Shown here one piece after another: positions 1 to 8,568 of a DNA stretch of 64,000 nt. Source of the DNA: Marivita hallyeonensis (lineage in GTDB: Bacteria > Pseudomonadota > Alphaproteobacteria > Rhodobacterales > Rhodobacteraceae); the NCBI RefSeq assembly GCF_900129875.1, contig NZ_FQXC01000004.1:1-64000 (forward strand), written 5' to 3'. A program made the position numbers and the translations under genes. Numbering within the stretch: position 1 is the first letter of the stretch; each line of letters opens with the position of its first letter. The notes under the pieces are model-generated. The model worked only from the letters and a program-made list of their open reading frames with translations, searched no databases and was not told where the DNA came from.

Positions 1-455
1 GCGATATCCAGACGTCCGTTCGCCGAAACAAACCAAACCGCCCGCATATCTCTTCAGATATCATCAATGTCAAAGAGCCAAACCCCAGAGACAAAAACCA
101 GACCAGTGCGCCCTAACATCCGGCGCGCCCGCCCAGCAATACCTCTAAAGTTATCCGCAACACCGTCCTTGAAGACCAGCCCCGCATCCAGCGTCGCGCC
201 CCAACACCGCCTCAGCAGCGCCGGTGAAGGGGTGTTTAGAGTCGCCGCCCGAGAACCGCAAGCACAAAAATGAAGAAAAATGCGAAATCCGCCAGATTTC
301 ACCCAAATAATTGATTTAATTGTATTTTACAGCTGCGACATGCCGTCAATCCTCGCCTGAAACCGAAACTGAGGTACGTCTCTACCCCCAACCTGCGGGT
401 TATCCCCAAGCTTACCCACACATACCCTTGGGTAAGCCACAAGACTCACCCAGAC
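1..455. other. Non-coding leader with DnaA-box-like sites and an AT-rich stretch
   Basis: I see no convincing gene here. The stretch lies downstream of the minus-strand carnitine operon. Three 9-mers differ by one base from the DnaA box TTATCCACA, all in the same orientation: TTATCCGCA (151-159), TTATCCCCA (400-408) and TTACCCACA (412-420). An AT-rich tract lies between them at about 266-331. CTTACCCA (411-418) pairs with TGGGTAAG (429-436) as an 8-bp stem with a 10-base loop. It has no T-run in either direction, so it is a weak terminator at best. An origin-like role is only a possibility, because no dnaA, dnaN, hemE or parAB lies in view. Confidence 0.35.
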
Positions 456-1238
456 TCACCGCCCTTTCCAGACCGGATCGCGCTTTTCCGCAAAGGCTTT
501 TGCCCCTTCCAGCTGATCTTCCGAGTCGTAGAGCACATCAACGGTCGCAAACTGGCGCTTCGTGATACGGTTCATCGCATCCTGAAACTTCATATCCTCG
601 GCCTCGCGCACGATTTCCTTGATCGCGGCGTAAACAAGCGGCGGGCCGGAGGCCAACAGCTCCGCGAAGCTGCGGGCCTTCTCCATCAGGTCCCCCGTCG
701 GGTAGGCGTGGTTCACAATCCCCCACCGCAACGCCTCTTCAACATCGAGCCAGCGTCCGGTGAGCAGCATCTCCATGGCGATGTGATAGGGAATGCGCTT
801 TGGCAGTTTGACGGATGCCGCATCCGCCACAGTTCCGGACCGGATCTCGGGCAAGGCGAAACTCGCGTGATCTGCGGCAAGAATGATGTCGGCGCTCAGC
901 GCAAGCTCGAGCCCGCCGCCACAGCAGATCCCGTTCACCGCCGCGATCACCGGTTTGTTTAGGTCGCGCAATTCCTGCAGACCGCCGAAACCGCCCACAC
1001 CGTAATCGCCATCGACCGCGTCGCCATCCGCGGCTGCCTTCAGGTCCCAGCCCGGACAGAAGAACTTCTCACCTGCACCGGTGATGATCGCCACACGCAA
1101 CTCCGGGTCATCCCGAAAGTCCCGGAACACCTCTCCCATCGCGCGGCTTGTCATCAGATCGATCGCATTGGCCTTGGGGCGGTTCAGTGTCACCTCCAGC
1201 ACATGGCCGCGCCGATCCACATGTAAGGGCGTGTCCAT
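456..1238 (-). CDS. caiD: Carnitinyl-CoA dehydratase / crotonobetainyl-CoA hydratase
   Basis: A 260-residue crotonase-fold protein that interconverts crotonobetainyl-CoA and L-carnitinyl-CoA in the cytoplasm. It resembles Escherichia coli CaiD closely over its whole length, including the PKANAID start region, the ITGAGEKFF block and the C-terminal AEKRDPVWKGR. The two glutamates that act in hydratases of this family are present as E111 (GGGLELAL) and E131 (ALPE). Its ATG shares one base with the stop of the upstream CoA ligase (TGATG), so the two are probably translationally coupled. It is the last gene of the operon. A generic enoyl-CoA hydratase is the alternative, but the CaiD-specific tail and the neighbours argue against it. 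Confidence 0.9.
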   Translation of the reverse strand: MDTPLHVDRRGHVLEVTLNRPKANAIDLMTSRAMGEVFRDFRDDPELRVAIITGAGEKFFCPGWDLKAAADGDAVDGDYGVGGFGGLQELRDLNKPVIAAVNGICCGGGLELALSADIILAADHASFALPEIRSGTVADAASVKLPKRIPYHIAMEMLLTGRWLDVEEALRWGIVNHAYPTGDLMEKARSFAELLASGPPLVYAAIKEIVREAEDMKFQDAMNRITKRQFATVDVLYDSEDQLEGAKAFAEKRDPVWKGR

Positions 1239-3247
1239 CAGAGTTCTCCTCGTATCAAGGCATCCGCCACCACCGCGCGCGTCGGCGTGACGATCAGTGG
1301 ATTGACCTCAACCTCTGCCACACGGCCTTGTTTCGCAATCACGTAATCCTGCACCGCTCGAACAGCCGCGAGGAGGGTTGCGCGATCCACGCCTGGCTTG
1401 CCGCGATAGCCGGCAAGCAACGGCGCGATCCGCAAGCGATCGAGCGCGGCGTCGATCTCGGCCTCGGTCGCGGGCACCAGAAGATGCTGCGTGTCGCGCC
1501 AAAGCTCGGTCAGCACGCCCCCTGCCCCAATCGTCAGGACATACCCATGCGCCGGATCGGCAACCACGGCCACAAGCAGCTCGGCAATCCCATCGGGGAT
1601 CATCTCCTCCACAAGGAAACCATCTGATCCCATGCGATTTGCCGCCGCCAGTACCGCGTGTGGCGTGGCCAGCCCCAACGCAACCCCATCGCGATCGGAC
1701 TTATGCGCCATACCCCGCGTCTTGAGGACAACCGGCAGCATCGGGACACATTCCTTCGCGGCCTCTTCGGGTGTCTGCGCCAAAAAAAAGGTCGGAACAT
1801 CCGCACCATGCAGCGCCAGTTCCATCTTCGAGGCCGCTTCGTCCAATATGACTGCGCGCGACAAGGCCCCGGAGCGCACGATCTCACGCTGCGGATCAGC
1901 GGCGGAGCGCCCCGCATAAAGCGCCGCCACCATGTCGAGTCCCGCTTCCAATCCATTGATCGGCAACACCCCCTGCGCCATCAACCGCTCTGCCGTCGCC
2001 TCGGGTATGCCCTCGGGGATCGACGAAAGAAGCGCGATGGGTTTGCCGGACGCATCCCGCGCCGACACGCTCGCCGCCTCGACACTGTCCCAGGCGGATG
2101 TCTGGCACCGGTCCTCACGCGGGAAATCCACGACAATCGCAGTCAGCTCAGCAGGACCACGCGCCATTGTGGTGTAGACCTCGGTCATCTTCTCGACGTC
2201 GTCCCAGATGAACGTGTGGTAGTCGAGCGGGTTCGCCCGTGTCACCAAAGGACCCAGCACCTCGGACAGCGCCCGATCCTGCGCGTCCGTGATCGGCGCA
2301 AAGGTCACGTTCCGCGCGTCAGCGCCGTCTGCCATCAGGCTGGCTTCGCCCCCCGAACACGAGAGAGACGCAATCGGTCCCGGCTTGGCCGCACCGTAAA
2401 GATGCGCGTGTTTCAACGCCTCGATCATGGCGTCAAGCGAGTACACCCGCACAATCCCAAGCCGCGCAAAAAGCGCCTCCGCCCCCGCGTCTGATCCCGT
2501 CATCGACGCCGTATGCGACACCGCCGCCGTCTGCGCCGCCTCGGACCGCCCGGATTTGAGCGCCATCACAGGTTTGCCCAGACTGGACGCCGTTTGCGCC
2601 ATCCTCTGAAACGCGTCCAAATCGCCGACACCTTCAATATAAAGCCCCAGCGCCGTGATCCGGGGGTCGTGCAGCAGATGTTCTGCCATCTCACTCAGAC
2701 CGACCTGTGCCTGATTGCCAGCAGTCCCGACAAAGCCAATAGGCAGGCCACGCCTCTGCATGGTGAGGTTGAGCGCGATGTTTGAGCTTTGCGTGAGGAT
2801 CGCCACGCCCCGATCGACCGACACCAAACCATGCACATCCGGCCAAAGTGCCGCTCCATCCAGCGCATTCACGAAGCCGTAGCAATTCGGCCCGATGATC
2901 GGCATCTCACCTGCCGCCGCAAGAAGCGCAGCACTGAGCGCCTGACCGTCCTGCGCCTCCGCAAACCCGCTGGCAAAACACACAGCTCCACCCGCGCCAC
3001 GCTTTGACAGGTCCGCGACGGCGTCGATGGTTGCCATGCGGTTTACGCCGATGAAACACGCATCCGGCGGCACGGGCAGGTCTTCAATGCGGGGCACGGC
3101 ATTTTCGGCAGCCGGATGGATGTGCCAGACCGACCCGTCAAACCCGATCCCTTTCAGCGAGGACAGCACCGAACGGCACCACGCGCCGCCGCCCAGCACG
3201 GCAACCGATTCCGGGCGAAACAGCCGATCCAGTGTCGGCAGGTTCAC
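1238..3247 (-). CDS. NDP-forming acyl-CoA ligase, probable carnitine/betainyl-CoA ligase
   Basis: A 669-residue acetate-CoA ligase (ADP-forming) family protein. The N-terminal CoA-binding Rossmann domain starts at about residue 8. A succinyl-CoA synthetase-like region follows, with GPNCYGF near 119 and the phosphorylatable histidine in AVSHTASMTG (H245). A C-terminal ATP-grasp domain spans about 455-669. Such enzymes make acyl-CoA from acid, CoA and ATP through a phosphohistidine. The context, upstream of caiD and next to an acyl-CoA dehydrogenase, suggests it replaces CaiC and activates crotonobetaine, gamma-butyrobetaine or carnitine; the substrate is inferred. The start is GTG, with an AAGGTGG-like ribosome site a few bases upstream. 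A 124-base gap separates it from the dehydrogenase gene. Confidence 0.8.
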   Translation of the reverse strand: MNLPTLDRLFRPESVAVLGGGAWCRSVLSSLKGIGFDGSVWHIHPAAENAVPRIEDLPVPPDACFIGVNRMATIDAVADLSKRGAGGAVCFASGFAEAQDGQALSAALLAAAGEMPIIGPNCYGFVNALDGAALWPDVHGLVSVDRGVAILTQSSNIALNLTMQRRGLPIGFVGTAGNQAQVGLSEMAEHLLHDPRITALGLYIEGVGDLDAFQRMAQTASSLGKPVMALKSGRSEAAQTAAVSHTASMTGSDAGAEALFARLGIVRVYSLDAMIEALKHAHLYGAAKPGPIASLSCSGGEASLMADGADARNVTFAPITDAQDRALSEVLGPLVTRANPLDYHTFIWDDVEKMTEVYTTMARGPAELTAIVVDFPREDRCQTSAWDSVEAASVSARDASGKPIALLSSIPEGIPEATAERLMAQGVLPINGLEAGLDMVAALYAGRSAADPQREIVRSGALSRAVILDEAASKMELALHGADVPTFFLAQTPEEAAKECVPMLPVVLKTRGMAHKSDRDGVALGLATPHAVLAAANRMGSDGFLVEEMIPDGIAELLVAVVADPAHGYVLTIGAGGVLTELWRDTQHLLVPATEAEIDAALDRLRIAPLLAGYRGKPGVDRATLLAAVRAVQDYVIAKQGRVAEVEVNPLIVTPTRAVVADALIRGEL

Positions 3248-3371
3248 GCAACCACCTTGGACGCGCGCACGGCAACCGAACGCACGTCACGTCCCAGATT
3301 TTTCTGGAGCGCGCCTAGAGTCTTCTCCGAAGAGTCCGATGGCGAGCTGAAGAAAAAATGAAGCGCAGACA

Positions 3372-4532
3372 TCAAGCCCCCAAAGGCCTCAGCAGATCGC
3401 GACTGATGATATGGCGCTGGATCTCGGACGTGCCGTCCCAGATCCGCTCCACCCGCGCGTCCCGCCAAAAGCGTTCGATCGGGTAATCGTCCATCAGGCC
3501 CATCCCGCCGTGGATTTGCAGCGTGGCATCGGTCACCCGTGCCAGCATCTCTGACGCATAGAGTTTGGCGCTCGCAATCTCCCGGTTCGCGGGAAGCCCC
3601 TGATCCAGCCGCCACGCCGCCGACAACGTCAGCCAATCGGCAGCGTCGATCTCGGTGATCATGTCAGCGATTTGAAAGCTTACGCCCTGAAACTTGCCGA
3701 TCTGCTGGCCGAATTGTTTGCGCTCTGCCGCATAGGACAACGCGTGATCGAAGACGCGGCGCGCGCGACCGACACTCATCGTCGCTACCGTGATCCGCGT
3801 GGCGTAGAGCCAGGTGTTCATGACCTCGAAGCCACCGTCGACCGCGCCCAGCACCTGAGCGTCTGGCAATCGGCACGCGTAAAACTCGAGAATGCAGTTC
3901 TTATAACCCCGATGGCTGACCGACCGATAGCCGTCCCGCACCGTGAACCCCGGATGCCCGCGATCCACCAGAAAACAGGTGATCCGCTTCTTCGGTCCTT
4001 TCGGTGTGTCGTCCACACCGGTCGCCACAAAGACGATGAAGAAATCGGCGTGATCTGCTCCCGAGATGAAGTGCTTGGTGCCGTTCAGCACCCAGTCGCC
4101 ACCATCCCGCACGGCGGTACACGCCATACCGCGCACGTCCGATCCGGCCTCTGGTTCGGTCATCGCCAGCGCATCCATCCGGTCGCCGCGCACAGCCGGA
4201 AGCAAGTAGCGTTCTTTCTGATCCCCCTCGCAGGCCATCAGGATATTCTGCGGTCGCCCAAAGAAATGCGTCAGCGCCATGGAGCCGCGCCCCAACTCCC
4301 GTTCCACCAGAGCGAAATCGAGATGGCTGAGACCCGCGCCGCCGACCTCTTCAGGAAAGCTGCAGGCATAGAAGCCCAGATCGATCACCTTGCGCTTGAT
4401 CTCCTGCGCGACCTCCATGGGCACCTCCCCGGTGCGTTCGACCTCGGCCTCATGCGGGTAGATCTCGCGTTCCACAAAGTCGCGCACGGTCGAGACGATC
4501 ATCTCCTGCTCATCGCTCAGACCGAAATTCAT
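3372..4532 (-). CDS. Acyl-CoA dehydrogenase, probable gamma-butyrobetainyl-CoA dehydrogenase
   Basis: A 386-residue flavoprotein of the acyl-CoA dehydrogenase family. It has the N-terminal helical domain, the FAD/substrate signature ALAMTEPEAGSDV, and the RKQFGQQIGKFQ and LQIHGGMGLMDDYPIERFWRDAR blocks. It would introduce an alpha,beta double bond into an acyl-CoA and pass electrons to electron-transfer flavoprotein. In this operon the logical substrate is gamma-butyrobetainyl-CoA, giving crotonobetainyl-CoA for CaiD; that is inferred. The position that carries the catalytic glutamate in medium-chain enzymes (YEGTS) is aspartate D366 here (WDGTSEIQR). The ATG overlaps the upstream stop by four bases (ATGA). 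Confidence 0.85.
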   Translation of the reverse strand: MNFGLSDEQEMIVSTVRDFVEREIYPHEAEVERTGEVPMEVAQEIKRKVIDLGFYACSFPEEVGGAGLSHLDFALVERELGRGSMALTHFFGRPQNILMACEGDQKERYLLPAVRGDRMDALAMTEPEAGSDVRGMACTAVRDGGDWVLNGTKHFISGADHADFFIVFVATGVDDTPKGPKKRITCFLVDRGHPGFTVRDGYRSVSHRGYKNCILEFYACRLPDAQVLGAVDGGFEVMNTWLYATRITVATMSVGRARRVFDHALSYAAERKQFGQQIGKFQGVSFQIADMITEIDAADWLTLSAAWRLDQGLPANREIASAKLYASEMLARVTDATLQIHGGMGLMDDYPIERFWRDARVERIWDGTSEIQRHIISRDLLRPLGA

Positions 4533-5944
4533 TGATCCGCCTCCGCATGCTGTGCTTCCAGTGCGTCGATGGCGGCGGCCACCTTCGGTAATGGCGGACA
4601 GGACCGCCGCGTTTCCAAAGAGACATGCAGCAGGAACTGGTCGCAGGTCGCGAGCACCGTGTCATCGGAGGTCCGTCGCATCTCGTGCCAGAGCTGAAGT
4701 TTCTTGCCCTGCGCCATCATTACGTGGGTCGTCACATAGATATCTTCGCCCGCGTGGGTTTCGTGCAGATACTGCACCTTTGTCTCGACGGTGAAAAAGC
4801 TGTGACCCGCCTCGATATAAGCTCGGTCCGCGCCCACATGCGCCATCAGCTCTTCCGAGGCATCACTGAACAACTGCCCGTACCGACCCTCGTTCATATG
4901 CCCGTTCATGTCGGTCCAATCGACGGGGATTTTGCGCTGCACAGTGACGAGAGGCACGTCGTCGCCCAGTGGGCCGCGCAAACGGTCGTCGTGATCCCGG
5001 ATCAGCCTGCCCGCCGCCGCCTCTTGCTGCTTGAGCGCGCGCAGAATGGCGACAAGGTTGTTATCGCGCAGCCGTTCGAGCTCGCGGATGCTCATATGGC
5101 CTGACTGCCGGTCGGACTGATCGGCAATCAGATCGACAAGTTCATCCGTAAATTCCGGCACATCCGTCAGCTTCGTCCATGGCCACTGCAGGCACGGCCC
5201 GAACTGCGCCATGAAATGCCGCATCCCCGCCTCACCTCCCGCCACGCGATAGGTCTCGAAAAGCCCCATCTGCGCCCATCGCAGACCGAACCCGTAGCGG
5301 ATCGCGTTGTCGATCTCTTCGGTTGTGGCGATGCCGTCCTTGACCAGCCACAACGCTTCGCGCCAGACCGCTTCGAGGAACCTGTCCGCGATATGGGCGT
5401 CGATCTCGGCCCGGACATGCAGCGGGTACATCCCGAGATCGGTCAGAATGCCTTTCGCGTGTGTGATAACCGCGGGATCAGTCGCCGCGCCTGGCACCAG
5501 TTCGACGAGCGGTAAGAGGTATACCGGGTTGAACGGGTGCGCGACAAGGATCTGTCCGGCGCGGATCGCCCCGTCCTGTAGCTCGGACGGCTTGAACCCC
5601 GAGGTGGAGGACCCAACCACCGCGTCTTCGGGACAAGCCGCCTGTATCTCCGCAAGCACCTTGTGTTTGATGTCGAGTCGCTCGGGCACGCTTTCCTGCA
5701 CCCATGCAGCACCTGTCACCGCTTCAGCCAAAGAGCCAGCGAATGTAATCGCACCACGTTGGGGCATCGGCGCTTCGTAGAGCATCGGCAACACGCGTTC
5801 CGCATTCGCCATGACTTCACCGATCTTGCGCTGTGCCTCCGGGTCGGGATCATAGACCCGCACATCCCAGCCCATGATCGCAAAGCGTGCGGCCCAGCCA
5901 CCCCCGATCACGCCACCCCCGATGATTGACGCCACTTTCGTCAT
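4529..5944 (-). CDS. lcdH: L-carnitine 3-dehydrogenase fused to betainyl-CoA thioesterase
   Basis: A 471-residue two-domain protein. Residues 1-320 are a 3-hydroxyacyl-CoA dehydrogenase-like NAD-binding module with the glycine loop GGGVIGGG (9-16), SSTSGF (112-117) and HPFNP (136-140). Residues 330-471 are a hotdog thioesterase with the typical VDWTDMNGHMNEGRYG segment (341-356). Rhizobial L-carnitine dehydrogenases have the same fusion. The first domain oxidises L-carnitine to 3-dehydrocarnitine, and the second hydrolyses betainyl-CoA, made by the neighbouring cleavage enzyme, to glycine betaine and CoA. The gene overlaps both neighbours by four bases (ATGA). Confidence 0.9.
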   Translation of the reverse strand: MTKVASIIGGGVIGGGWAARFAIMGWDVRVYDPDPEAQRKIGEVMANAERVLPMLYEAPMPQRGAITFAGSLAEAVTGAAWVQESVPERLDIKHKVLAEIQAACPEDAVVGSSTSGFKPSELQDGAIRAGQILVAHPFNPVYLLPLVELVPGAATDPAVITHAKGILTDLGMYPLHVRAEIDAHIADRFLEAVWREALWLVKDGIATTEEIDNAIRYGFGLRWAQMGLFETYRVAGGEAGMRHFMAQFGPCLQWPWTKLTDVPEFTDELVDLIADQSDRQSGHMSIRELERLRDNNLVAILRALKQQEAAAGRLIRDHDDRLRGPLGDDVPLVTVQRKIPVDWTDMNGHMNEGRYGQLFSDASEELMAHVGADRAYIEAGHSFFTVETKVQYLHETHAGEDIYVTTHVMMAQGKKLQLWHEMRRTSDDTVLATCDQFLLHVSLETRRSCPPLPKVAAAIDALEAQHAEADQ

Positions 5945-6567
5945 GTCAGCCGCTCCCGCACCCTATCGGCCATAACTGCCCCCATCGCATGATGGGCATC
6001 GGCTTCCCAATGCACGCCGTCTTGCTCCGACACACGAACCACACCGCCCGCGTCGACAAATGCGCACCTCTGCCGTTCCGCTGCTGCGGCGACATGGGTT
6101 TCAAGCCCGGTCTGACGGGCCTCTGCACCGTGGAAGACATCCCGAAGGACGCCGGTCTCGCGCACCGGCACCGGTGACACCAGCAGGACATCCTGCACCA
6201 CAGCCTCGGACCGGGCCACCAGAACCAGCCGCTCCAGCGATCGCGCGATCTCGAACGCGGTGACCGAAAAGCGGTGCTTCAGGTCATTCGTTCCGAGCAT
6301 CAGAACCATGAGATCAATCGGCATGTGGCTGTGCAGGATCGCGGGCAAGACAGTCAGACCGTTGCGCATGCCACCTTCGACCGGATCGTCATGCACCGTG
6401 GTCCGCCCGGGCAACCCTTCGGAGATCACGGTGTGTCCTGCCCCAAGCGCCGCCGCCATGACGTCCGGCCAGCGATCACCCGGCGCGTGCCGCTCAAACG
6501 CGCCAAGCTGCACGAGCGGTTTCGTGCCGTGGGTGTTGCTGTCGCCGTAGCAGAGAACGACCGCCAT
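5941..6567 (-). CDS. SGNH/GDSL hydrolase (arylesterase-like)
   Basis: A 208-residue SGNH-fold esterase. The nucleophile serine lies in GDSN (S10), the block III asparagine in GTND (N94), and the catalytic pair in DGVH (D183, H186). There is no signal peptide, so it should be cytoplasmic. It resembles single-domain arylesterases and acyltransferases related to the Mycobacterium smegmatis Act enzyme. It sits inside the carnitine operon, with a TGATG overlap to the cleavage enzyme upstream and an ATGA overlap to lcdH. A plausible but unproven job is hydrolysing O-acylcarnitines, or carnitinyl esters and thioesters, to free L-carnitine. Confidence 0.8.
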   Translation of the reverse strand: MAVVLCYGDSNTHGTKPLVQLGAFERHAPGDRWPDVMAAALGAGHTVISEGLPGRTTVHDDPVEGGMRNGLTVLPAILHSHMPIDLMVLMLGTNDLKHRFSVTAFEIARSLERLVLVARSEAVVQDVLLVSPVPVRETGVLRDVFHGAEARQTGLETHVAAAAERQRCAFVDAGGVVRVSEQDGVHWEADAHHAMGAVMADRVRERLT

Positions 6568-7481
6568 CAGCCACGCGGCGCGCGCTTGGTCAGGCCAAGC
6601 TTTGCACGCACCTCTTCCGGGCCAAGCACCCGCGCGCCCATGCCTTCAACGATACCAACTGCGCGCTCCACAAGCTGCGCATTGGTCGCCAGCACCCCTT
6701 TTTCGAGCCACAAGTTGTCTTCCAGTCCGACGCGGACATGCCCACCCGCCAGAACCGCCGCAGCGGCATAAGCCATCTGGTGACGTCCAAGCGCAAATGC
6801 GCTGAAGGTCCAGTGTTCCGGTACATTATTGACCATCGCCATGAAGGTGTTGAGATCATCCGGCGCGCCCCACGGCACTCCCATGCAAAGCTGCACGAGC
6901 GCTGGGTCGTCGAGCACCGCTTCCTTGACCAGTTCCTTTGCAAACCAGAGATGGCCCGTGTCGAACGCCTCGATCTCGGGCTTCACCCCAAGGTCGGTCA
7001 TCATCCGCCCCATTGCCCTCAACATGCCGGGCGTATTGGTCATCACGTAGTCCGCTTCGGCGAAGTTCATTGTCCCGCAGTCAAGCGTGCAGATCTCGGG
7101 CAGGCACTCTGCAACATGCGCCACACGCTCTTCTGCACCTGCCATATCTGTCCCGGCGTCGTTGACCGGCAGCGGTGCATCGGTCGACCCGAATGTAATG
7201 TCACCGCCCATACCAGCAGTCAGGTTGAGCACCACGTCCACCTCGGCATCCCGAATGCGGTCGGTGACCTCGCGATAGTAATCGAGCCTGCGCGACGGAA
7301 CGCCGGTTTCCGGATCGCGCACGTGGCAATGCACAATCGCGGCCCCCGCCTTGGCCGCTGCGATGGCGCTCTCCGCGATCTCCTTCGGAGACCGTGGCAC
7401 ATGCGGGCTGCGGTCCTGCGTCCCGCCCGAGCCGGTCACGGCGCAAGTGATGAACACCTCGCGCGTCATCGAAAGTGGCAT
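6567..7481 (-). CDS. Beta-keto acid cleavage enzyme (BKACE), probable 3-dehydrocarnitine cleavage
   Basis: A 304-residue zinc-dependent Claisen-type enzyme of the 3-keto-5-aminohexanoate cleavage family. The metal ligands appear as H51 and H53 in HCHVRDPETG, with E254 in GLEDNLW. Family members condense a beta-keto acid with acetyl-CoA to give acetoacetate and a new acyl-CoA. Here the substrate is most likely 3-dehydrocarnitine and the products acetoacetate and betainyl-CoA, which the thioesterase half of LcdH then hydrolyses. The start at 7481 is preferred over a longer reading (to 7679) because a GGGAGGAG ribosome site precedes it, and because the longer form would run through the divergent regulator. 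It is the first gene of the operon. Confidence 0.85.
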   Translation of the reverse strand: MPLSMTREVFITCAVTGSGGTQDRSPHVPRSPKEIAESAIAAAKAGAAIVHCHVRDPETGVPSRRLDYYREVTDRIRDAEVDVVLNLTAGMGGDITFGSTDAPLPVNDAGTDMAGAEERVAHVAECLPEICTLDCGTMNFAEADYVMTNTPGMLRAMGRMMTDLGVKPEIEAFDTGHLWFAKELVKEAVLDDPALVQLCMGVPWGAPDDLNTFMAMVNNVPEHWTFSAFALGRHQMAYAAAAVLAGGHVRVGLEDNLWLEKGVLATNAQLVERAVGIVEGMGARVLGPEEVRAKLGLTKRAPRG

Positions 7482-7511
7482 CGCGGTCTCCTCCCGGTCT
7501 TTTTCCAGTGA

Positions 7512-7559
7512 GTTTGGCACTGGCGTGGCGCCAAACCATGCGGTTATGGTCAAAACCAT
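7512..7559. promoter_or_regulatory. Divergent promoter with candidate operators of the carnitine regulator
   Basis: The gap between the divergent operon and its regulator is only about 64 bases and holds nested symmetry. GTTTGGC (7512-7518) and GCCAAAC (7530-7536) are 7-bp inverted arms around an 11-base spacer. The 8-bp palindrome TGGCGCCA lies at 7526-7533. A second pair, ATGGT and ACCAT (7546-7550 and 7555-7559), overlaps the candidate start codons of the regulator. Binding by the adjacent GlxA-family protein is inferred from position. Confidence 0.5.
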
Positions 7560-8511
7560 GCAGACCTTGCCAGAATCGACACCACCACTTCGACGGATCG
7601 CCGTTCTGCTGCTCGACCGCTTTTCAAATCTCGCGCTGTCGAATGCCATCGAGCCGTTTCGCGCCGCCAACGAGTTCATCGCGCAACCTGGCTACGCCTG
7701 GTCTTTCCTGAGCCTCGACGGAGGGCCGGTCACCTCCAGCTCGGGTTTGTCCGTTCTGCCACATCGCGCGCTAGAGAAAATGGGCCCGGTGGACCGCCTC
7801 TACGTCGTCGCAAGCTACGGCCACCTGACGCATGATACGCCCAACCTACGCCGCGCCCTCGCGCGCGCCGCGCGTCGGGCCAACCAGGTGATCGGACTGG
7901 ATTCGGGGCCTTGGCTTATGGCGTCGGCCGGGCTTCTGTCCGGGCGTCGGGCCACCCTGCATTGGGACCTCCTGCAAGCCTTTTCCGAGCGGTTCCTCGA
8001 TGTAGAGGCCGACCACGCGCTCTGGGTCGAAGACGGCACGCGGATCACCTGCGCTGGCGCGACCGCAACGCTCGACCTGAGCCGCCACCTGATCTCGCGC
8101 GACCTTGGGCCAGCTGTGGCGATGGACGTCACATCCCTGTTCACGGCGCCACAACCGGTGGACGCGGGACCGACGACCGGTGACACGCTCGTGCACCGTG
8201 CGATGCGGGTGATGCGCGGCACGCTTGAGGACCCGCTACCTTTGCCCGCCCTCGCGCGGCGGCTCGGCACAAGCCCGCGCACCCTCAGCCGTCGCTGTCA
8301 GGACAGCCTCGGCCTGACGCCCGGGCAGCTCTACCGCCACCTCCGCCTCAGCGCAGCGCGCCGCATGGTCGAAAGCTCCGGCCTCAGTGTCTCAGAAATC
8401 GCCGTACGCTGCGGGTACGAGGATCCGACGGCGCTCACACGGGCCTTCCGGGCGCGGTTTGGGGCAGCTCCGCGGACGTTTCGCAGCAAAACCGCCGTCA
8501 ATCCGGCATAA
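7546..8511 (+). CDS. GlxA family AraC-type regulator (CdhR-like)
   Basis: About 321 residues. The N-terminal half resembles the DJ-1/PfpI amidotransferase-like domain of GlxA-type regulators (RIAVLLLDRFSNLALSNAIEPFRAAN). The C-terminal hundred residues are an AraC double helix-turn-helix (LARRLGTSPRTLSRRCQ and SVSEIAVRCGYEDPTALTRAFRARFG). It is divergent to the carnitine operon, as the GlxA-family activator CdhR is to carnitine genes in Pseudomonas. It is therefore the likely carnitine- or dehydrocarnitine-responsive activator; the ligand is inferred. ATG codons at 7546 and 7558 are both possible starts, and neither has a strong ribosome site. Confidence 0.85.
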   Translation: MVKTMQTLPESTPPLRRIAVLLLDRFSNLALSNAIEPFRAANEFIAQPGYAWSFLSLDGGPVTSSSGLSVLPHRALEKMGPVDRLYVVASYGHLTHDTPNLRRALARAARRANQVIGLDSGPWLMASAGLLSGRRATLHWDLLQAFSERFLDVEADHALWVEDGTRITCAGATATLDLSRHLISRDLGPAVAMDVTSLFTAPQPVDAGPTTGDTLVHRAMRVMRGTLEDPLPLPALARRLGTSPRTLSRRCQDSLGLTPGQLYRHLRLSAARRMVESSGLSVSEIAVRCGYEDPTALTRAFRARFGAAPRTFRSKTAVNPA

Positions 8512-8568
8512 ATCGGCCGCATTGCGCTGCCACACAGCTTGCCCAGTCACACCGCCTGGGGAGGCCAT

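Noticed and set aside
54-302. Overlapping reading frames of 82 and 68 codons on both strands near the window start
   Set aside because: Neither shows a domain, a ribosome site or coding-like third positions; the two overlap antisense and the stretch reads as non-coding.
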